The position numbers and the translations under genes are program-made. Shown here piece by piece: positions 13,543-27,900 of a DNA stretch of 64,000 nt (positions within the stretch are counted from its first letter, which is position 1; every line of letters begins with the position of its first letter). This DNA comes from Lethocerus indicus (taxonomy: Eukaryota; Arthropoda; Insecta; Hemiptera; Belostomatidae), in NCBI GenBank assembly GCA_019843655.1, contig JACDQD010000004.1, positions 9,300,001-9,364,000 of the forward strand. Direction: 5' to 3'. The notes beneath the pieces are model-generated. The model was given only the letters and a program-made list of their open reading frames with translations. It had not been told where the DNA came from and did no database searches.

Positions 13543-16500
13543 ATGATACTGGCCCTGGTGGCCTCTGTGCTGGTGCCGGTGCTGGCCTCTGTTCCTGAGG
13601 GCGAGGTGTTGTCGGGGCGAGTGAACGGGCTGGTGGAGGAGGCCGGTATGGAAATAGCTGGCAAGTACTTGGTGGAGGCGGCAGGCTGCCTGGTCACCGT
13701 GGCCGAGTCCCAACTCCTGGACGGCTTCCGCCGCTTCGGATCCTTCCAGGTCGTCCATTTCCGGGTCTCCGGGTCCGGCCGAGAGTGTGACCCCAGCCTG
13801 GTCTACTTCCTCCGCAGGACCTTCCAGTACAACTGTGACAGGTCAACTTTTTTATCCGAAATATGACACGGACGGAGGCATTATGCTTCTACCTCTACCA
13901 TCACTCCATTTTCTGTATACTGTGGTTTGTTCGGTTCAAAGAGACGTTACAAATACACTCAACTATACTTACATGCCTTCTCCTGCATATACTGGTGCTT
14001 GAGACTTTAGCAGAAATTACTTCCGTCTTTCAGCTATGTCATCCAGATGTCTAGACCTCATTGTTTCATGAAATCGTGGAAGGCTGTAGCCAAAAATTCC
14101 GTCAACAGACACAACCCGAAAATTGTGGTTCTCCCCGTCTATCCGCATGCCCTGAACACCGACGAACAACTGTGCTCGAGCACGGAGTCTGACATCACAT
14201 CTTTTCTCCTCGCCGCCCAAATTCATTCCTACGACATAGGTTACACCAAAACAATACTAATTATTTTATTAACGATAAAGGCTAGCTATATCTTTAACCT
14301 AAGGGCAATGACTACGGCGGTAAGCCAGTTGCCAGCTTAGAACCATAGGCCAGTAGATTCAGAAAATCCAACTTGGCGTTGAGATTAGTTGCCGCTTTCA
14401 TTGCAGTCTTTTCCAGACAGATGTTCCAGATAAATATGTTTTGCTTCAATCGTTCTAGGGTCGGGGCACCTAATTTTAAACCTGTCAACCAGCAATTTCT
14501 ACGAGCGACCAGGAGCAAAAAGCCGAATGGGCACCATATACCTGGATACCTGGAGTTCCAAGTCGGGCTTCAAACACAACGCCAATCTGTTCCCGGATAA
14601 AATCGGAAATTTGAAAGGAAAACGTGAGCGGTAGTCACTCAATACTATACTCGCACGAATCGTCCTTGCTATAACCGTAATTGCTAGAAATGAAAAGCGG
14701 GTCTTACGACCAAATAGGTAAATGGGGGCAGAAAAGTGGACGAGTGATGAGGTTCCGAACAATCTTTAAAAATACACAATTAAAATAAAATTCTTTAAAC
14801 TGAATTCTAACCTTCTGTCGACCAGGCTTAACTTTGGCGACTTGGACTTATCCGCCTTACGACGTATTGGATCCTTTGGATGGGACCGAAGTCCGGTTGG
14901 TACTCCAGTTCTGCGAGAAGTACAACTGCACAGTGCAGGCCATCACCGATCAGTACATGTGGGGCTACATTTACGATAACGGAACTGGCAACGGTAAATA
15001 TAATGAATAGATAAAATCGAATAGAAAAATGTATGTACGTCTACCGAAAGTATTCAGATATGTAATAGCTTGTTACTACGGAGGGGGAGGGGGCAATGAC
15101 AAATATTATTACCGAATTCAGGGGTGATGGGCTTGGTGTACACCGAGATGGCGGACTTCGGTATGAGCGGTCTGTACCTATGGTACAGGGAATACGTATT
15201 CCTGGAGTACTCTACTCCGTACCTGTACTCTTGCGTGGTCTGTCTGGTTCCGAAGCCGCGGCCGCTACCCGAATGGCGTGTGCCGCTCTTACCCTTCGAC
15301 CCCTACCTCTGGGCCTCACTCTTCTCTTCAGTCCTCCTCGCCGCCTTATCGCTCTCTCTTGTCGCCAGGACCTCCGCTAAGTATACGCGTATGTATATTG
15401 TGTTTTTCATTGGATGGTGGCGGTAATGTACCGATAAAACCTAAACAGTAGCGGTACAAACCTAAGCACTACATGTTTGGGACATATGTATGTTTGTAGG
15501 TGTGGGTGAAAGATCGGGTAAAGTAGCTTTCCTGAGCTTAGCCGAAAGCAGCCTGGGTGCGGTGGGCCTGGCCCTGCTCCAGTCTCCCTCTGTTCGGCTG
15601 GTGGGCGACTCCCCAAACAGACACCTCTTCACCTGGTTCGAAATGCTCTTCCTCCTTCTTACCTCCTGCTACAGCGCCGGCCTCTCCTCCTATCTTACAC
15701 TACCAATGTAGGACACTCCGGAGTAGCTCTGATTTTAAAAGCACGCATTATTCATATTGGCATTCGCGAGGTGACAAAGAAATTCTTCGAAGAATTATCG
15801 ATTCCGAACTCTTTCTGTGCCTCCAGATAACAGAAATCAATTTAGGCGTTTAAATGAGAATAGTATAATTACCAATTTGGAAATAATATGAACAAAAACG
15901 AGAACTTTCTGTAAGAAGCAATTTCTGAACAACTGTTTCTAGGTTCTATCCGCCCATTGAGACGATATCAGAGCTAATCGAAAGCGGTATGTACTGGCTT
16001 GCGGACCACGATGCCTGGGTCTACAGTTTGCTGGATGTTCCAGATCCAGATATTCAAATACTGGCTTCAAGATTCAAGGTTCACTATTCTCCATTACGTT
16101 GACCATCATTTTTCACATTTGTTGTTTTAATTGCAGCCTATAGAAATATATAATGTAACGTTACCTATATACTCTGACAATTCCCGTCACTTGAAAAACG
16201 TGACGACTCCAACTAGAATTGCCAAATAACATTTGTGAAATTTGTTATATAATGAATATGATTCCGTGTGGTACAGTTATATGTTCGATTTATGATTAGG
16301 TCGATACACAAGACAAGCTATTGAAGATGGCACTCACTGGCGATTACTGCGTTGCTATAGAGAGGCTACCTGCAGGTACCATTCGGACAGAATGCTCCTT
16401 TATTGGTGCAATTATATAAATATAGTTATTATTATCAATATAGTAATTATTGTTTACTTCTCATTTCTATCTGGTTTATGTTCTAATAGTATGCATGCCT

Positions 16501-17408
16501 AGGGCACTCACCTGAGGAGCCTCACGTGTCCGAAGAGGTTATAACAAATTCTCACATGATGAAAGAAAATCTTTACGGGGCTCCGACGATGGTGGTCATG
16601 CAGAAGGGTAACCGAATCAGATTAAATTTACTATAATATATTTCTCAGTTCTGAACCTCTAATTGAAATTTGAGTTCGTTGTCGGAAGACAATAATATAA
16701 TATGGCCTGAAATATTAAGTACGAGTTATGACGACAAGAATATTTTTATCTTCCGCCTTCGCCGGCTGGTTTGGTCTTTTTCTCGACCGTTATATTTTGA
16801 CGGGAAGCTACTACAGATGATGAGCAGCCGAAATCGGTCAAACAAATACCAAACCAACGACCGGAAGCAGAAGGCCACAATAACCACGGTATTCCAAACC
16901 ACTCGAGGCTACTAAACAGGAATTCCAAATTAATAATTTTATCTGTACACCAATACACCTTACGATACATATACACGATATATATACATACACACAAATG
17001 TGATTTCCAAACAGGCTCAGCGTACGCCTCGAGATTCAATAGGTTAATTCACAGAGTTCTTGATTCTGGATTGTTATTACACTGGGAAGGTGAAGTTGCA
17101 AGAAGATTCCTGTCTTCAAGGTACGTACTATAAAGTTAATTTCCATAAAACAGAATAATATTTTGAAGTCACAATGTTTAACTATTAAACCTCTTTGCTT
17201 AAAACGTAATTTTCGCAGAAAGCAGCTGGCGCTGGAAGAGAGCAAGATGAACCGAGACAAGCACAGCCCGACCACACTTAAGCTGAAACACGTTCAGGGT
17301 GCCTTCATACTGCTATTCATAGGCCTTACCATTTCTAGTGCATTGTTCGTAGCAGAAATGTTACTGCCGCCTTCCAAGGTTAAACAACGACAGTCTTTCT
17401 TAATGTAG
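13543..17408 (+). CDS. ionotropic receptor (variant iGluR family)
   Basis: Ten exons: 13543-13841, 14034-14239, 14826-14993, 15122-15388, 15500-15707, 15943-16078, 16300-16375, 16503-16607, 17015-17120 and 17219-17408. They stay in phase throughout and give 586 aa. A signal peptide (MILALVASVLVPVLAS) is followed by a short divergent N-terminal region. The S1 lobe begins near ATWTYPPYD (about 175). M1 is at about 284-306 and the pore/M2 segment near 330-382, ending SAGLSSYLTLP. S2 starts with PPIETISELIES and M3 is at about 550-573. This is the standard IR layout: a ligand-gated cation channel in the plasma membrane of sensory neurons, used for odour, humidity, temperature or taste. The VPKPRPLPEW stretch recalls conserved antennal IRs; I cannot tell which (Ir68a or Ir40a are possibilities). 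The donor at 14239 (ATAG|GTTACA) is the weakest junction. Confidence 0.88.
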
Positions 17409-19158
17409 CTTTACATTTTTTTGACGTAGCGAAAACATTAGTTTATATTCTTATAAGTAATTTACAGGGAGTAATTATCAGGCCGAGGGGCCCCAGTAAC
17501 AGATAATGGAAAACTAGGTCTGGTTAGCATTCATATTATCAGAATACCCTGTTAGTAGCAGAGTTAATATTTTGTTCATAACCAAATTATTCACGTGAAT
17601 GGAAATTTGTTTTAAAAGCATACAGTATTTCATTTACTAGTGAATGTCTTTATTTCAAAATTCAAATTGGTAGATGAGAGAAAATACCTCCTTAGGTATG
17701 TTGCTTTCTGTACAGTTCTGGTCAATGTTCAAACCTGCCTCCTAACAATGAGTGGCTCCTTTTTCATATCTATATTCTCCCCACATTTTCAATAATAGCA
17801 ACTGATGATCTATTTTGTGCATTATCTACAGGCTACTTAGTAGTACAAATGTAAAAAAAATTACAGATGTTATATCATTGTATCCACCAGAGTTTAAATA
17901 AAATGATGGAGTACCTAATTCATTAATGAAGGAAATAGGAAGGAGGATTCTTTAATGTTTGATAAATAAAAAGCAAACAAAAATTAAAATTGATTTCCAA
18001 TTATATTAACAGTAATCACCTTGTCCTTTTTTTGTATACAGTACATAATTTTCTCACTTTCAGAGGAATGCAGAACAGAACATTTTAAAAAGTACACCTT
18101 TTGTCTTTTTAACAATTCTGCACAACTTTACAGTCAGTACATGAATTAAATTTCACACATATTTGTTTTCAGCAGCTACTTGTTTACCTTCAGTTCATGT
18201 TCCCTCCTCGTAGATAGAATGGTCTGGACAGAGTCCAAACAGGAGTGAATTTATTTAAGTCTTAATTACATATTAACATTTATTTAATTAAATGTTTTTA
18301 ATTAATTAAAAATTTAATACAACAGTTTGGATCTCATGTCCATTGCCTCAGATGTACACTCTTTTCATTAATGGTCTGTAAAAAAATGTAAACCAATTTC
18401 AAACATATAACACAAATTGTTTTCACATGAACACAACACAAAAAAACATGAATATAATACTGTGTGGATGGAATAAACACTAACAATAAAAATGAAGTTA
18501 AATCTATAAATACACAAAAAAAGCAAGAACAAAAATGCGAGGTTCCACTTTTGTACATTTATCAGCAAAAACTAACATTTTCAATTTTCCACAATAATCT
18601 CATGGCACCCATTTCAATAAATTCAAAACATAGTACAGAATGACAAGAACAATATTATTTTTTACAAAATAGTTAAATTTTGAATAATAGTCTTTTGAAT
18701 CTTAGAAAGTGTATTCTCATAACAGAAAAATTACACTTGAATTATTTATTTGTTAAATTTAATTAAAAACAAAAACTATTTTGAAAAATACTACAAGGGA
18801 AAGTACAATCAAATGTGAAAAGTATTAAAATACAAAAATTTAAACAGACATACCAGTACTGAAGAAATGATTCAATTGAAAATGTTATTAAGAAGATTAA
18901 CTGAATTTTAATTTCAATTTTATCCTCTCTCTCACATGGAATGACTGGGATAAGTAGGGAAAGAACAAAAGTTTGTTCCATTTATTAAATCACATGCATA
19001 AATACTGACAAAAATTGCACAAAATGTTAATGTCAATATCTAATAAATAGTAGCTATTTGAACTTGAAAATACTCAATTTAAAATGATCACTTTAAATAA
19101 CATAAAGAGGGAAATTGGACTGGATGATGATGATGATGATGATGTGGCTTTTTTATGA
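17409..19158. other. intergenic between convergent ionotropic receptor and cystathionine gamma-lyase
   Basis: AT-rich and without a convincing coding frame; it probably holds both 3' UTRs. A minus-strand AATAAA (18981-18986) lies about 175 bp past the lyase stop. Confidence 0.5.
19123..19143. repeat. (GAT)n trinucleotide repeat
   Basis: Seven GAT units just downstream of the lyase stop codon. Confidence 0.9.
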
Positions 19159-20354
19159 TCATACTTGTGAGGCTGCTTTTAGTGCTTGGTCCAAGTCTTT
19201 GATGAGGTCAGAAGGTGACTCCAGACCTATTGAGAGCCTGATCATGGAATCACTAATACCCAGGTGACGGCGCATATCAGCAGGCACTGAAGCATGAGTC
19301 ATCACTGATCTGAAATATAAAACAGGAAAAATACTTTTAAAAAGTAGTTTGTGTATTTGTGTGAATACACCGATTCATTAGTAACATTTCTAATACATAC
19401 ATAATATTGACATTCATTGATCAATGAATACAAACTTAAAATACTGCACACACTATGTGGGTGTTCTTAAAAATATAATTATACACAACATACTTTCAAC
19501 ATTCAAGGTAACAAATGTTGGTAATACATAATGATGATATTTTTATAAAATAATTACATTACACATAATAAATAATTTAAGTTTTTATCTTTGAAAGTAT
19601 TACTCTTCTATAAGAGAAATGACACTAAATATTTATTAATGTTTAATTCACAAATTACTTTCAAAAGCTGATTTGGCACAAACTATAGCAACAATGAAAT
19701 TTAACTAACATAAAAAGATGTATAAATGGAGAAATATGATTTAATTTTTGAAATTTTGATTTGAAATTATGACTAGAATTTTTGAAAATATTATGAAAAA
19801 AAGAAGAAATGATTAAATTAAAAATCATTTATAACAATAATTTGTTTTTGGTATTATTTAAACATTTTCTAAGGTTACCTTGAAGTCATAATATAACTTA
19901 GATCATGACTATATTTCAGTTAATGTAAATATAACTTTACTTAAGAACAACAACAAAATCTAAACCATTACAAAGTGAAATCATTAGTTCCATTCTGAAA
20001 TCTGAATTACAGTTGCTCAGTTAAAACTGCATTCCCACTCATACTCTATCTCACTAGAAATCCCAGATTCAATACATAAAACTTACGGTAATTCCGCTAG
20101 TGATTCAAACCCTCCCAAACTTTCAGCTAAAGTGAAGACTTTCAATGTTGATAACATTTTATTGCTCTGTTCAAGACCGCCCTTAATGTATATTGACATC
20201 ATACCACTGCAACCTGACCACAACTTTTTGGACAACTTGTGTTGTGGATGGGATTCCAAGCCTGAAATAAATTGAATATAAATAAAAATAAAGACATAAG
20301 TAGAACTGATTTGTTAAATATAACTACAGTAATGTATTTAAAATATTATAAACT

Positions 20355-20400
<46 letters not shown>

Positions 20401-23400
20401 TCATGCTGAGAATGTATATTTATTTCATTTTATTGTGTATGCATTTTAGTATATCCTGAACATAACTAGCTTCTAACAAATATAAATTCAACAACTATAA
20501 TAATCTTAACTCTTCTAATAATGGGAATATTAATACAACTTTACTTATAGACAATTTATACTACCACATATATTGCTGCTTTCACAATTTTAAATCAATA
20601 TCTTGAATTTATTGGCACATTAGTCTCTGTTAATTCAAGTATCAATAATACCACTTTTATACATGTATATTTAATTCCTACCAAAATAACTTGAAAACAA
20701 GTTAAAACTAATTACACACATCATTCAATAATTTATAAAAGGTAAGAGATAATAAAAAATAAATATCAATTACACACCTGGGAATATTACTTTTTCTACT
20801 AGAGGATGCTTTTCAAGAAACCTAGCAACTTCATGAGCATTTTTCATGTGTTCCTTCATCCTAACAGCTAAAGTTTTGAGACTTCTATTTACGAGAAAAC
20901 AATCAAAAGGAGAAGGCACGAGACCAGCAGCTGGAACAAATTTAATTTAATAAATAATTACCAGATACTCAAATAATCAAGTGACAATATTTTATGTATT
21001 CATACTGAACATTTAATTCTATATCATTTCTAAAAATGGAACTTTTGAAATAAACAAGGATTTACACATTTAACTTGTTCTATAATACCCATACACACAT
21101 AATGTACATTCACATAATTGATATAATGTGCATAAAAGCCTAAATTAATAAGAAGAATAATTTCTTACAATTTTGAATGAACAACAATTTTTCATAGAGT
21201 TTTTCATCATTAAGTGTTGTAGCTCCCATTATAACATCAGAATGTCCATTCATATATTTTGTTAAGGAGTACAAAGAAATATCGGCCCCAAGTTCTAGAG
21301 GTTTCTGAAATAAACAAAAATTATAAACTATAGTTTATAAATAACACTTTTCAAATAATTACAAATGTTATCAAATCATGTTCCAATATGAAACAACAAT
21401 TTACTTTATAAATGAACAGTAAAGTCCAACATCTTATTTGCATAAGTCAGAAAATTATAAATAAATGTGACAAATAATGTACAGGGAGTAACTATACAAA
21501 TATAATCACCTGGAAGTATGGTGTCAAGAATGTGTTGTCAACTACCAATAAGATATCCTTGTTATGTTTACGAATAATTTCAGCTATCTTTGGTATATCC
21601 ATTATTCTGAGCAAGGGGTTTGTTGGACTTTCAACCCACACCATCTGTAATAATAAAGAGTATATGAAAAAACAATAAATTAATTAAAATACCTATACTT
21701 TAACTAAAATATAATACATTATCTCAAAATAATTTGATATTAATTGTGTGTATAGGTAGACGTGTTCTTGCATATAAGTACACTGAACTATTTAGCTTGT
21801 TATACCTTTGTGTTGGGCTTGATTTTTTCTTCAACATTCTCTGGGAATGTAGGATCAACGAAATCAGTTTCAATACCAAAATTGACACCTATACTTCGAA
21901 AAAATCTGAAATAATATTTATTTACTATTTAAATTATTAAATCCCAAATACACTAAGAAATTCATTGTGTTTCATCATAGATGAAATAGATAGGATTAAG
22001 ATTCACTAGAAAAACCTATTTTGAACTTTTTCTGCAAGTCTTTAACAGGTCTAGGATGTCAAGTAATTTCTCATAACAAATTATAAATTACAGTTATAAT
22101 AAATCAGCAATAAAAAAATATTAGTAGTCAATTCACCTATTTGTTCCTCCATAGACGTCATCCCCACAGATTATGTGTTCACCTGATTTAATCAAAGTTA
22201 ATACCGCATTGACAGCCGCCAACCCAGAAGCAAATGCGAGACTGTACTTTGCGTCTTCTATAGCAGCAAGGCAAGTCTCAAGTGCAGCCCTTGATGGATT
22301 GCCACTTCTTCCATAATCATAACCCTATGAAGATAAACATAATTTAGATTAAAAACAATACGCGGAATATTTTAAAATAGGCATTTCCTTTAGACAAAAG
22401 AAACTGGGAGGTGTGAAAAGTTATAAGAATATTGTCTGAATATTCTATTTCATTATACTCAATGACTTCACTGGATAAGATGTACAAACTTATGGCTAAA
22501 ATATTTTTCAAGTTTCAAGTAGGGTTAAAATATTTAAAAGTAGTATTTACTTGCACTGAGTAAGAAAACAGAGAAATTAAAAAAGTATATTTATATACTT
22601 TATATATGCTTATATAAACTCAACAAATCAGAAATATCAGTCGTACATGTTTTTTCTCTTTATTCATAATGCACAATGACTCATTTCACAGTATGTTATG
22701 CGCAGTACACTTCTTTCAATTGTCAAATTACAATTTTGTACGTTGTATCAAAAAGTACACCTGGAGCTATATTAGCATAATAATCTGAAATAACATCTGA
22801 CAATTCACTAACTGTGAATGACATCACAAACCATTTGATTTATAAAACTCTAGCCTTGAATTGTTTATAACAGTCGAGCATTATTAAGAAATTAAAACTG
22901 ATAATCAAAATATCCCACAAAATCTTTATCCTAATGGTTTTCTATATTAAAAAAACCATGGGTTTTTAAAATATCAATTTATCAAGAATTTTGAATTTGC
23001 TTGACAACAGTGATGCAAATGTATGAGAAAGCAAGGTTATTCATAAGCAATAATAACATATACAAGAAAATATTATAAATTTAAAAATCAAAATTCTATA
23101 ATTTATATCATCTTCTTTAAAGTTTTAATGCCTGTTTTTCTTAAGAATTCATTCATATACGAACAATTTCTTTAGCATTACTAAAATCTGTACTGATGAT
23201 TCATCTTCATGCAAATAATATTTTGTTTGAATGTAACAATACTAAAATGCATTATGTAACAGGGATTACATAGTCAAGTGAATTACTGCAGAAGTACCAT
23301 AAAAGTAGCAGATAAGAAATGAAATGTTCAAGAAACATATGTAACAAATGTAATAAATTATAAAACAACCTTTATACATTTGAAGGTATTCTTAAATAGT

Positions 23401-24449
23401 ATGTTTTATATTTCATCATTATCGGACTAATATTCAATATAGTGGGATAGTAATGTACATTTATTATGTACTGTTTTCATCAAAAGATAAATATTAGTGG
23501 TTAAAAGACCAACATCGTATTAAAATAAATTCCAGAAGTAATTTAAGTGACATAACGATCCAACTATTAAAGCAATCATATGATGCTTCTCTAGCTTCTA
23601 CAGCTACCTCCTGTTCCCTAAAAACATAGTTTCAATTTCAATTCAAAAATTTTAATTTCAATAATTTTTTTCACTTGGCTACCAAATATATTAGATTTTT
23701 TAGATTTTTTCATTACAGAATTTTAGAACCATGTGGTAATCAATAGGGAAAAAATTGTGCTTTCTTCTCAAGGTTATAAACTAGGCTTTTTGTATAGCCA
23801 AAAAAAATGAGATATTAAAATAAAATATGAAATGGAATTATCTGGTTCATCAGAAGTTTATCAATCAGGAAACCCAATTGATGACATAACTATTTGGGAA
23901 GGACTCCAAACTTGTAGAAAGAAAGATGTTACATAACATTCAATTGGCCCACTGTAGAGCACGATTATCATATCATATTATCCCACTAAAATTAACCATG
24001 TAATAAAAAGATCCGTGTAAGAGAAATTTATAATAAACTTTTACCCTCTACAATCATAAAGCAGTATTGCATCAGTCTTGAGTACATGCAAATACCAGAG
24101 GTCATTGAACTCAAATATAATTTCAGAAGTATTTATATGTGCTACCACTCATTAGAATAAAGAAAAACAAAATCAAACCATTCTTGACATTCATATATAT
24201 AAGAATATTAGGTAGCAATAAAATATTACATATAAATATATTTACATATTTCTAGTAATCTAAACACTAAATAATATATGTATTAAACAATACCCTGTGT
24301 TTTGCCGGTGCATCTTGTTTGAAAGTGGTTCCCATATGTATAGGAGGTATGACTATACCCGATTTCCACTGATCAGGGTCCTGGCCAGCGTGGATCGCCT
24401 TGGTAGCGAAACCGTCGTCCAGAGGGCAATAACCATTTTCACAGTTCAT
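19159..24449 (-). CDS. CTH: cystathionine gamma-lyase (PLP enzyme)
   Basis: Exons 24294-24449, 22137-22324, 21806-21905, 21510-21644, 21169-21304, 20778-20930, 20087-20261 and 19159-19309 join in phase to 397 aa (human 405). The enzyme cleaves cystathionine to cysteine, 2-oxobutyrate and ammonia in the last step of transsulfuration, and can make H2S. Fold-type I residues are visible: YGRSGNPSR with Y56 and R58 for PLP phosphate, [12 protein letters not shown] with D184, the Schiff-base lysine K209 in [11 protein letters not shown], and [10 protein letters not shown] in the C-terminal domain. I recall relatives usually having SAT before that lysine; here it is SLT. The ATG is preceded by an acceptor-like TTGTTTCCAG|GAG, so a non-coding first exon is possible. 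The first intron is about 2 kb. Confidence 0.95.
20362..20396. repeat. (TA)n microsatellite
   Basis: TA dinucleotide run in the sixth intron of the cystathionine gamma-lyase gene. Confidence 0.9.
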
Positions 24450-24960
24450 CTCCTGGAAACAATGATCTTTAGATCACGAAGAGTGGGAAGGTACACAGGG
24501 TGAAACAAGCTCAGACTGAAGGACCGGTCAGGCAAGTTGCTGTTAGTAGGTTGAGTGGAGGCGTTAGACTTAACAGTAGGTCTGACGGCACAATCACGAA
24601 GGAAAGCTGTATTACTTTCCTGTACCGGTGTCAAACACAACCGTCGGGCAAAGTTTCGCCAGGGGACTCTCTTGAACAGTCCCATCATTAGAGTCGAGCC
24701 CAAGACTTCCATCTCGATCAGAACACAAACAGAAAACAAAATAACCTTTCTTTTCAGAAGTAATTAGCTTTCTTACTTTCTCGTCGTGCGGCGCACCGGT
24801 CTAGCGGGGAGGGTAATAACTCACTAACTTAATTAACTGATCGTTTGACAAACACGGGCAGTTGAAAGGACCGGTGGCCACGACGGAAGGCTTTATGTAG
24901 TAGTTGCGGCCAACGACACCTGGCGGTCGGACCGCGCGTTACTCATCTAATAATATCTTC
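24450..24960 (-). promoter_or_regulatory. GC-richer upstream region of cystathionine gamma-lyase
   Basis: This region has clearly higher GC and CpG content than its flanks, as expected for promoter and 5'-UTR sequence. It includes an 88-codon minus-strand ATG frame (24446-24712) whose stop overlaps the lyase start codon. Confidence 0.4.
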
Positions 24961-27900
24961 CTAGACCTCCCCTAGAAGTTTTAATTGTGGCATCAAACAT
25001 TAATTAACCTTGTAATTCCATTTTTAAACAGGAAGAAAACAAAAGTTTATCTGGCACTTATCCCACTAGTGATGAATAAGTCGACCAAGAATGTTTGGCA
25101 ACCCCGAGGAACTCCGACATTACAGGCAGGTTGTTTTAGGCCTCCGACCAAATTGAAAGTAGGTGGTTGCCGGTGAATTTTTATATTCGGTTTAAAAATG
25201 TATCTATATTCTTTCATCGACAATGAAAATATACGACGATACATACATATACGACTGATCAAAAACCGAAAATATTGGAATACATTTGCCGCAAATTAGG
25301 GGAGTTTTTGCTTTATCGAAACTAGCGTTCTGCTTACTTTGAGTATTCGCACTTATTGCTAATGGTGTTATCCACTATCTTCGAGCCGCACGACCTAGTA
25401 GTAAATAAGACTTATCACGAAAGTAGCCGGCAAGAAAAGCACGCTACATTAAATATCGAAGCGTCAACGCTATTGAGCAAATTAGAAAGAATTATGTAAG
25501 GTTTCTATCTCTTAAGAGGTCACAGTTAACTTTTCATTCTTCATTCTTGCATTTCACTGTATATAACTCATAGTTAGTAATGGTAATAAGTGTTTGTTTT
25601 TATACAAACTATTTCTCATTATATATACACATATAATCTTTACCTACACGCATTTGAGGCACTGTTCCTGAATATATTCTGAAGTATAGTGCAGTTATAA
25701 TAGACGAACCCATTAAAATAATTTATTACCAATAAGTAAATAAATGTACTAAGGTAACGTCTAATTACAGTTGCATACAAGGGAGGTTCAACGTGGGGCC
25801 TCAATTTATCAAATTCTGATTGATCATATCCTCCAATGATAAAGTCCTTTTTTCAATTCAAAATCGTGTATTTGGCCCTCAACAGGCGCCGGTGCCTCTA
25901 ATAATCCAGATTTGAACATTCTAGATTTTTATATTCCAATAACTATATTTTAAGAGTTCATCATATTTTGCACCTTTAGAAGATAACCAGAATTTCTGGT
26001 CAGTAGTTAATGGGATTCTAGTGAGCGCTTATCACACACGCAGGAACTCTTAACACTCAAGGTATTGTCTTTTATTTGAGATAAGCAAACATTATACATA
26101 GATTGCCATTAGGGTCGAGTTAATTTTCAGGTTCTCGAAAATACTGTTGAATTAAGATTGACGCGGAAGCATAATGATGCAATACGCCGCTGTAATTCAA
26201 CATTTAGACAATCATAACGAGAATGATACCCGGTTGTAAACCGTTCAGAATTGTCACGTTTTTTAAAGAGTTCACGCCAATCAAACGACAGAGTTGATTT
26301 GCTAGACATTTCAAAGTATCAACATCAAGAAATCTGTCTCATTGTCGATTGAGCCCACAACCATTGTCCTTCAATCAAATCAAAATTTCAATTCCAGGGA
26401 ATTGAACTGCGATTTAAGACTTGACGATTCAATTTCAAGATTCAAGGTGAATGTTGCAATTCACCCATTGACTCCCAGTGTATCACTCTCCGTAGTTTAT
26501 GTAGAGAAATTTGGTAACAGTTACGTAATGTTTCAATCAGTTGGCCTTCGCGATTCATCCATGGAATGTACCCCATTTTGAATATCGTTCGGGTTTTAAA
26601 TAAATATCCTTCGTCAGTTTCATTTTAATGGCATAATTCAATAACGAATGATTTCACCTACTTCAGTTTTGGTAACCATGATATTCCACATCGATTGAAA
26701 CACAGGTCCTTGATTAGGATATAATAAGAAATTTCGAAACGTATTAACAGAGGAATTAATTGAGGAATTTTTACTTTTTTATTTTTTGTGATTATTAACG
26801 TTACCCCAAAAACCTCACTGGCCAGCCAAAAAACGTACAACCTCATGTCGAGCTAGAAGACCCCAATACAAAGTACAATGTGCGGCTGCAGTGAAGTGAA
26901 ATCTGTGAATATGCCAGTTTAAGTGTATACATGCTGTGTGTTCAAGTGTTTTAGTGCTAACGACGGTGTACAACCGGTCGTATACTTTCGCCAGTGCCTC
27001 AAGTGTACAGTTCACCCACGCCCAGTACCGTGAGCAGTCGAGTGAAGCAGGTAGCGTGCAAAGTTCAGTATAAAGTGTGTGAGAGAGTCAGTGCGTTTTT
27101 GCCAGCGACTGGAGTAAGTGTAATTTAAGAACGGGTTTTTATTACATAACCTTCCAGATTACCCTAACAAGATTGTGAACAATACAGGTATATTCAGTCT
27201 TAATACTCATGCACATAATATATGATGCATGCATGTGTCAATCAAAATTTGTACATCGTGTATGATGAAAATAGTCTATTTTCAAAGAAAAATAATGTAT
27301 TTGTACTGAAGTGTGATTGTTTCAACACTCAGAAGGGACTTAAATTCCACACAAAGGATCGTACAAAAAAAGGTATACAAAAATTATTATTGTATCCGAT
27401 ACTTCTTATTTGCATATTTCAGTAATAATTGTTTATGTAAATTTAATCTAGTATCTTCTTTTGTAATTGCGTAGTTTTTTTTAATAAGAATGGTAATTAT
27501 CAGTTATTATTTCTTGTTTATTATCGCAGCTGTTATAATATGCTAATATAAAAGAAAATGTTTGTGTTCCATATTATTTTTATAACCTGGAATCATTTTT
27601 GAAGGTCTCAAACAAATAAACAGGACGAAATGGGCGAATGTTAATAGGATCGGTTTTTGTATAAGATATCATGAAATCGCACTAATTTTTTTTTACTGTT
27701 TATCTGGTCGACACGAAGAGAATGTCGAGTGATCGTATAAGATTGAGTGGGTTTGTAGTAAAACGGGCAGGGAAGTTTATTAATCGTGTTTTATAGGAAT
27801 TATTGGATGCACCGTTGAATTACTCTGTTATCTAATCGCCTGCCACGTCGGGTTTTACGCTTTTTGCGTCATACTCTCTGAGAAGATAAATAGCGGCGTT

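Noticed and set aside
25097..25172. short inverted repeat GGCAACC/GGTTGCC as transposon ends
   Set aside because: Only about seven matching bases and no target-site duplication seen.
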